Source of the DNA: Zetaproteobacteria bacterium | Lineage (GTDB): Bacteria > Pseudomonadota > Zetaproteobacteria > Mariprofundales > Mariprofundaceae | DNA length: 64,000 nucleotides | NCBI GenBank assembly: GCA_003228735.1 | Contig: QIFG01000001.1 | Span: 1-64,000 of the forward strand | Direction of reading: 5' to 3' | Position numbers and translations under genes: made by a program | Part shown: piece after piece, positions 62,328 through 64,000 of the stretch | Position numbering within the stretch: the first letter of the stretch is position 1 | Layout: every line of letters starts with the position of its first letter | The notes under the pieces: generated by a model | Database searches by the model: none | Seen by the model: only the letters and a program-made list of their open reading frames with translations | Told to the model about the DNA's origin: nothing

Positions 62328-62597
62328 ATGAGCACCAAACGAAGGATCGAGGTATTCAGTGCAGGTTGCCCGGCCTGCAACGAGGCAGTTGACCTGGTTC
62401 GCCACCTGGCCTGTGATTCATGCGAGATTAGCGTACTGGACATGCATGATAAGCAGGTAGCCAAACGGGTAAAAGCGCTTGGGGTACGATCCATCCCATC
62501 TATCGCGATTGACGGAAAATTGGCGGATTGCTGCTCTGGCAGGGGGATCGATGAGGCCGCCCTGCGCGCTGCCGGCATTGGTCAGGCCTTGGCATAG
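62328..62597 (+). CDS. Small thioredoxin/glutaredoxin-like protein
   Basis: An 89-residue thioredoxin-fold protein with the motif GCPACNEA (CPAC), followed by LACDSCEISVLD and the cis-Pro turn VRSIPSIAIDGKLADCC. AAAGGAG precedes the ATG. Such proteins accompany mer genes and may reduce or bind metal thiols. The two CC-rich segments could bind mercury. Confidence 0.8.
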   Translation: MSTKRRIEVFSAGCPACNEAVDLVRHLACDSCEISVLDMHDKQVAKRVKALGVRSIPSIAIDGKLADCCSGRGIDEAALRAAGIGQALA

Positions 62598-62624
62598 GAC
62601 ATAAAGCGCCAGAGGTCAAAGCCT

Positions 62625-63029
62625 ATGAAGCGGAAAACCATCGGGTGGGTTGCGAAGGAGGCGGGCGTAAACGCACAGACCGTTTTATACTACGAACGCC
62701 GGGGGCTGCTTAAGGTATGCGCCCGTTTGCCCTCCGGGTACCGCCTGTTTGACGATGAAACCGTGCGTCGCATCCGCTTTATCCGTCATGCGAAAGAACT
62801 TGGTTTTACGCTTGAGGAGATCAAGCAACTTCTCGGTCTACGCGCTGGCGGTTCAGAATGTGCCCAAGTCAGGAAAGTAGCCGAGGCCAAAGCAACTGAT
62901 ATTCAGGAGCGCATTGAGAAGCTCTCCAGTATGCGGGCGGTATTGCTTGATCTCGCCCGGCGATGCGAGCAGGACGGCAGCATTGATGCCTGCCCGATTC
63001 TCAAAACCCTGGAAGCGGCAGATGGCTAA
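62625..63029 (+). CDS. merR: MerR mercury-responsive regulator
   Basis: A 134-residue MerR with the N-terminal HTH (TIGWVAKEAGVNAQTVLYYERRGLL) and cysteines at 79, 114 and 123. Their spacing (35 and 9) is exactly that of the three Hg(II) ligands of Tn501 MerR (82, 117, 126). So it should sense Hg(II). It probably controls the two promoters upstream. It overlaps merF by 8 bases. Confidence 0.9.
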   Translation: MKRKTIGWVAKEAGVNAQTVLYYERRGLLKVCARLPSGYRLFDDETVRRIRFIRHAKELGFTLEEIKQLLGLRAGGSECAQVRKVAEAKATDIQERIEKLSSMRAVLLDLARRCEQDGSIDACPILKTLEAADG

Positions 63030-63243
63030 TTCATCAACCTTGCTGAAGGCCGGCATAGTCGGCAGCGCCATTACAGCTTTGTGCTGCTTCACTCCAGTCT
63101 TGGTAGTGCTGTTTGGCACGTTGGGGCTGGCCACTTGGGTGGGATATTTGGACTATGTGCTCATGCCAGCGCTCGTCTTTTTCGTTGGCCTTACCGCTTA
63201 TGCATATTTCCGAAAAGAGAATGAGGGTACGTCATGCAGGTAA
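63022..63243 (+). CDS. merF: MerF mercury transport protein
   Basis: A 73-residue protein with two membrane helices. The paired cysteines of helix 1 are in ITALCCFTPVLVVLFGTLGL, the MerF signature; LDYVLMPALVFFVGLTAYAY is helix 2. The second, C-terminal CC pair of typical MerF is reduced to a single Cys (TSCR). It imports Hg(II). Its ends overlap the neighbouring genes. Confidence 0.88.
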   Translation: MANSSTLLKAGIVGSAITALCCFTPVLVVLFGTLGLATWVGYLDYVLMPALVFFVGLTAYAYFRKENEGTSCR

Positions 63244-63452
63244 GGCAAGAGTCCACTATTACCTGTCCTGAATGCGGGCATCAAAAAAAGGAGACAATGC
63301 CGACAGATGCATGCCAATGGTTCTACGAATGCAAGCGCTGTTGTGCTCTCCTCAAGCCAAAGGAAGGCGACTGTTGTGTTTACTGTTCTTACGGTGATGT
63401 TCCGTGCCCACCAATACAGCAAAACCAGTCCTGTTGTGAAAAGTCAGAATAA
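63234..63452 (+). CDS. Small Cys-rich GDCC-type protein
   Basis: A 72-residue protein with a zinc-ribbon-like layout: TCPECGHQKKETMP, YECKRCCALLKPKEGDCCVY and CSYGDVPCPPIQ. The GDCCxxCxxG tail is common in small proteins that follow mer genes; their function is not established. It overlaps merF by 10 bases and ends the module. Confidence 0.7.
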   Translation: MQVRQESTITCPECGHQKKETMPTDACQWFYECKRCCALLKPKEGDCCVYCSYGDVPCPPIQQNQSCCEKSE

Positions 63453-63460
63453 CTAGCGAA

Positions 63461-63486
63461 TGTCCGTTTCTGGCTGAAAGCGGACA
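63461..63486. repeat. Hairpin TGTCCGTTT / AAAGCGGACA
   Basis: An imperfect stem, TGTCCG-TTT against AAA-CGGACA, with a short loop, just downstream of the GDCC gene. Palindromes of this type are dispersed in many proteobacteria. No T-run follows, so it is not a canonical terminator. Confidence 0.4.
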
Positions 63487-63505
63487 ACAGGCATCCCTAG
63501 AATCC

Positions 63506-63517
63506 TATGGTTCGAGT
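63506..63517. repeat. Direct repeat, right copy, flanking the mer-like module
   Basis: TATGGTTCGAGT matches the copy at 61569-61580. The same spot forms an inverted repeat, GGTTCGAGTCC against GGACTCGAACT, 19 bases apart, resembling two halves of a tRNA T-arm. Confidence 0.45.
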
Positions 63518-63577
63518 CCTGATTTGTTCCCCGTGCCGGACTCGAACTAAATGGGAACGGGGAAAAGAAATCCTTAA

Positions 63578-64000
63578 TCAAATGCGTTCTGCGGCAAGCC
63601 TGCCTTCGTTTTCATCTACAAAGCGCAGCACAGTCAGGCCGGCGATGAACAGAACCAGAACGGAGAGGATGGACAGGCGCGGGCTGCCTGTAAGCAGGCC
63701 GACATACCCCATCATCACCGGGCCGATGACCACGGCGAAGCGGCCCAGCATATTATAAAATCCGAAAAACTCCGCCGCCTTGTCCTTCGGAATCAGCCGG
63801 GCATAAAAGGAGCGGCTCAACGACTGCACGCCGCCCTGCACCAGGCCAATCGCCACGGCCACGGCATAAAACTCGGCAACATTGTCGATGAAACAGGCCC
63901 AGAGGGTCACGCCGATGTATACGCTGATGCCGATATACAGGCCGGTCTTCGCGCCCAGACGCTCGCCCAGCTTGCCAAAGAGCAAAGCCGCCGGAAAGCC
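63578..64000 (-). CDS. MFS transporter of the UMF1 type, partial
   Basis: The C-terminal part of a multi-pass transporter; the frame is open to the window edge. It contains FGKLGERLGAKTG, AIGLVQGGVQSLSRSFYARLIP and EFFGFYNMLGRFAVVIGPVMMG, the signature of the UMF1/Atg22-like MFS family. The last helix ends LSVLVLFIAGLTVLRF. The N-terminus lies outside. The substrate is unknown. Confidence 0.85.
   Translation of the reverse strand, partial: GFPAALLFGKLGERLGAKTGLYIGISVYIGVTLWACFIDNVAEFYAVAVAIGLVQGGVQSLSRSFYARLIPKDKAAEFFGFYNMLGRFAVVIGPVMMGYVGLLTGSPRLSILSVLVLFIAGLTVLRFVDENEGRLAAERI

Noticed and set aside
63500-63560. A tRNA gene at GGTTCGAGTCC
   Set aside because: Only T-arm-like pieces are present; no acceptor, D or anticodon arm can be folded.
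1-64000. CRISPR arrays, rRNA genes or prophage structural genes
   Set aside because: No regularly spaced repeats, rRNA signatures or phage proteins were seen on either strand.

Overview
The window reads as the chromosome of a Gram-negative proteobacterium. It has a thrS-infC-rpmI-rplT-pheS-pheT translation cluster, a tilS-ftsH-folP-cdaA-cdaR-glmM cluster, ZnuABC, SucAB, outer-membrane (TolC-type) efflux and lipoboxes. A CdaA-type c-di-AMP cyclase beside glmM, together with a large metal-resistance block, made me think of an iron-oxidising zetaproteobacterium such as Mariprofundus. That assignment is recall and inference, not something the sequence proves.

Layout. 1-6.7 kb: the end of Mrp, L-2-hydroxyglutarate oxidase, an M28 peptidase, a MazEF-like pair, D-aminoacyl-tRNA deacylase, two small unknown membrane proteins, RNase HII, and a Phd/VapC pair split by a short inverted-repeat element. 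6.9-13.5 kb: the translation operon and tRNA-Val(GAC). 14-23.5 kb: a GAF-GGDEF-EAL protein and the glmM/cdaR/cdaA/folP/ftsH/tilS operon (minus strand), with a second inverted-repeat element between ftsH and folP. 23.5-26.5 kb: znuABC and an RDD protein. 26.5-33.1 kb: sucB, sucA, an ElyC/YdcF protein and CstA. 33.3-34.2 kb: a PpiC-type lipoprotein.

34.2-60 kb is a metal-resistance island, nearly all on the plus strand. A Met/Cys/His-rich leader protein and an attenuator-like hairpin precede a TolC-MFP-RND-RND operon with two tandem CusA-type pumps. A PII-like regulator, several secreted Met/His-rich or TRASH/YHS proteins, a MerR regulator with its promoter, an HMA chaperone, a CDF exporter and a P1B copper ATPase follow. 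Scattered in it are a glutamate dehydrogenase-type gene, a truncated PII-like gene, a 62-codon remnant of a second copper ATPase, and a likely PD-(D/E)xK nuclease. Together these genes would bind, sense and export Cu/Ag and divalent metals from cytoplasm and periplasm.

60-64 kb: methyltransferases, a thioredoxin-like 2Fe-2S ferredoxin, then a stretch with a strong candidate small RNA (C-rich anti-Shine-Dalgarno loop plus terminator). Next is a compact mer-like module (MerC-like, thioredoxin-like, MerR, MerF, GDCC protein) without MerA, bracketed by 12-bp direct repeats. The window ends inside an MFS transporter gene.

Most notable: the candidate sRNA at 61461-61547, a family of small inverted-repeat elements that supply stop or start codons to neighbouring genes, an ATC start codon for infC, twin RND pumps with a PII-like partner, and a Dtd and a SucB that each lack a normally conserved segment.
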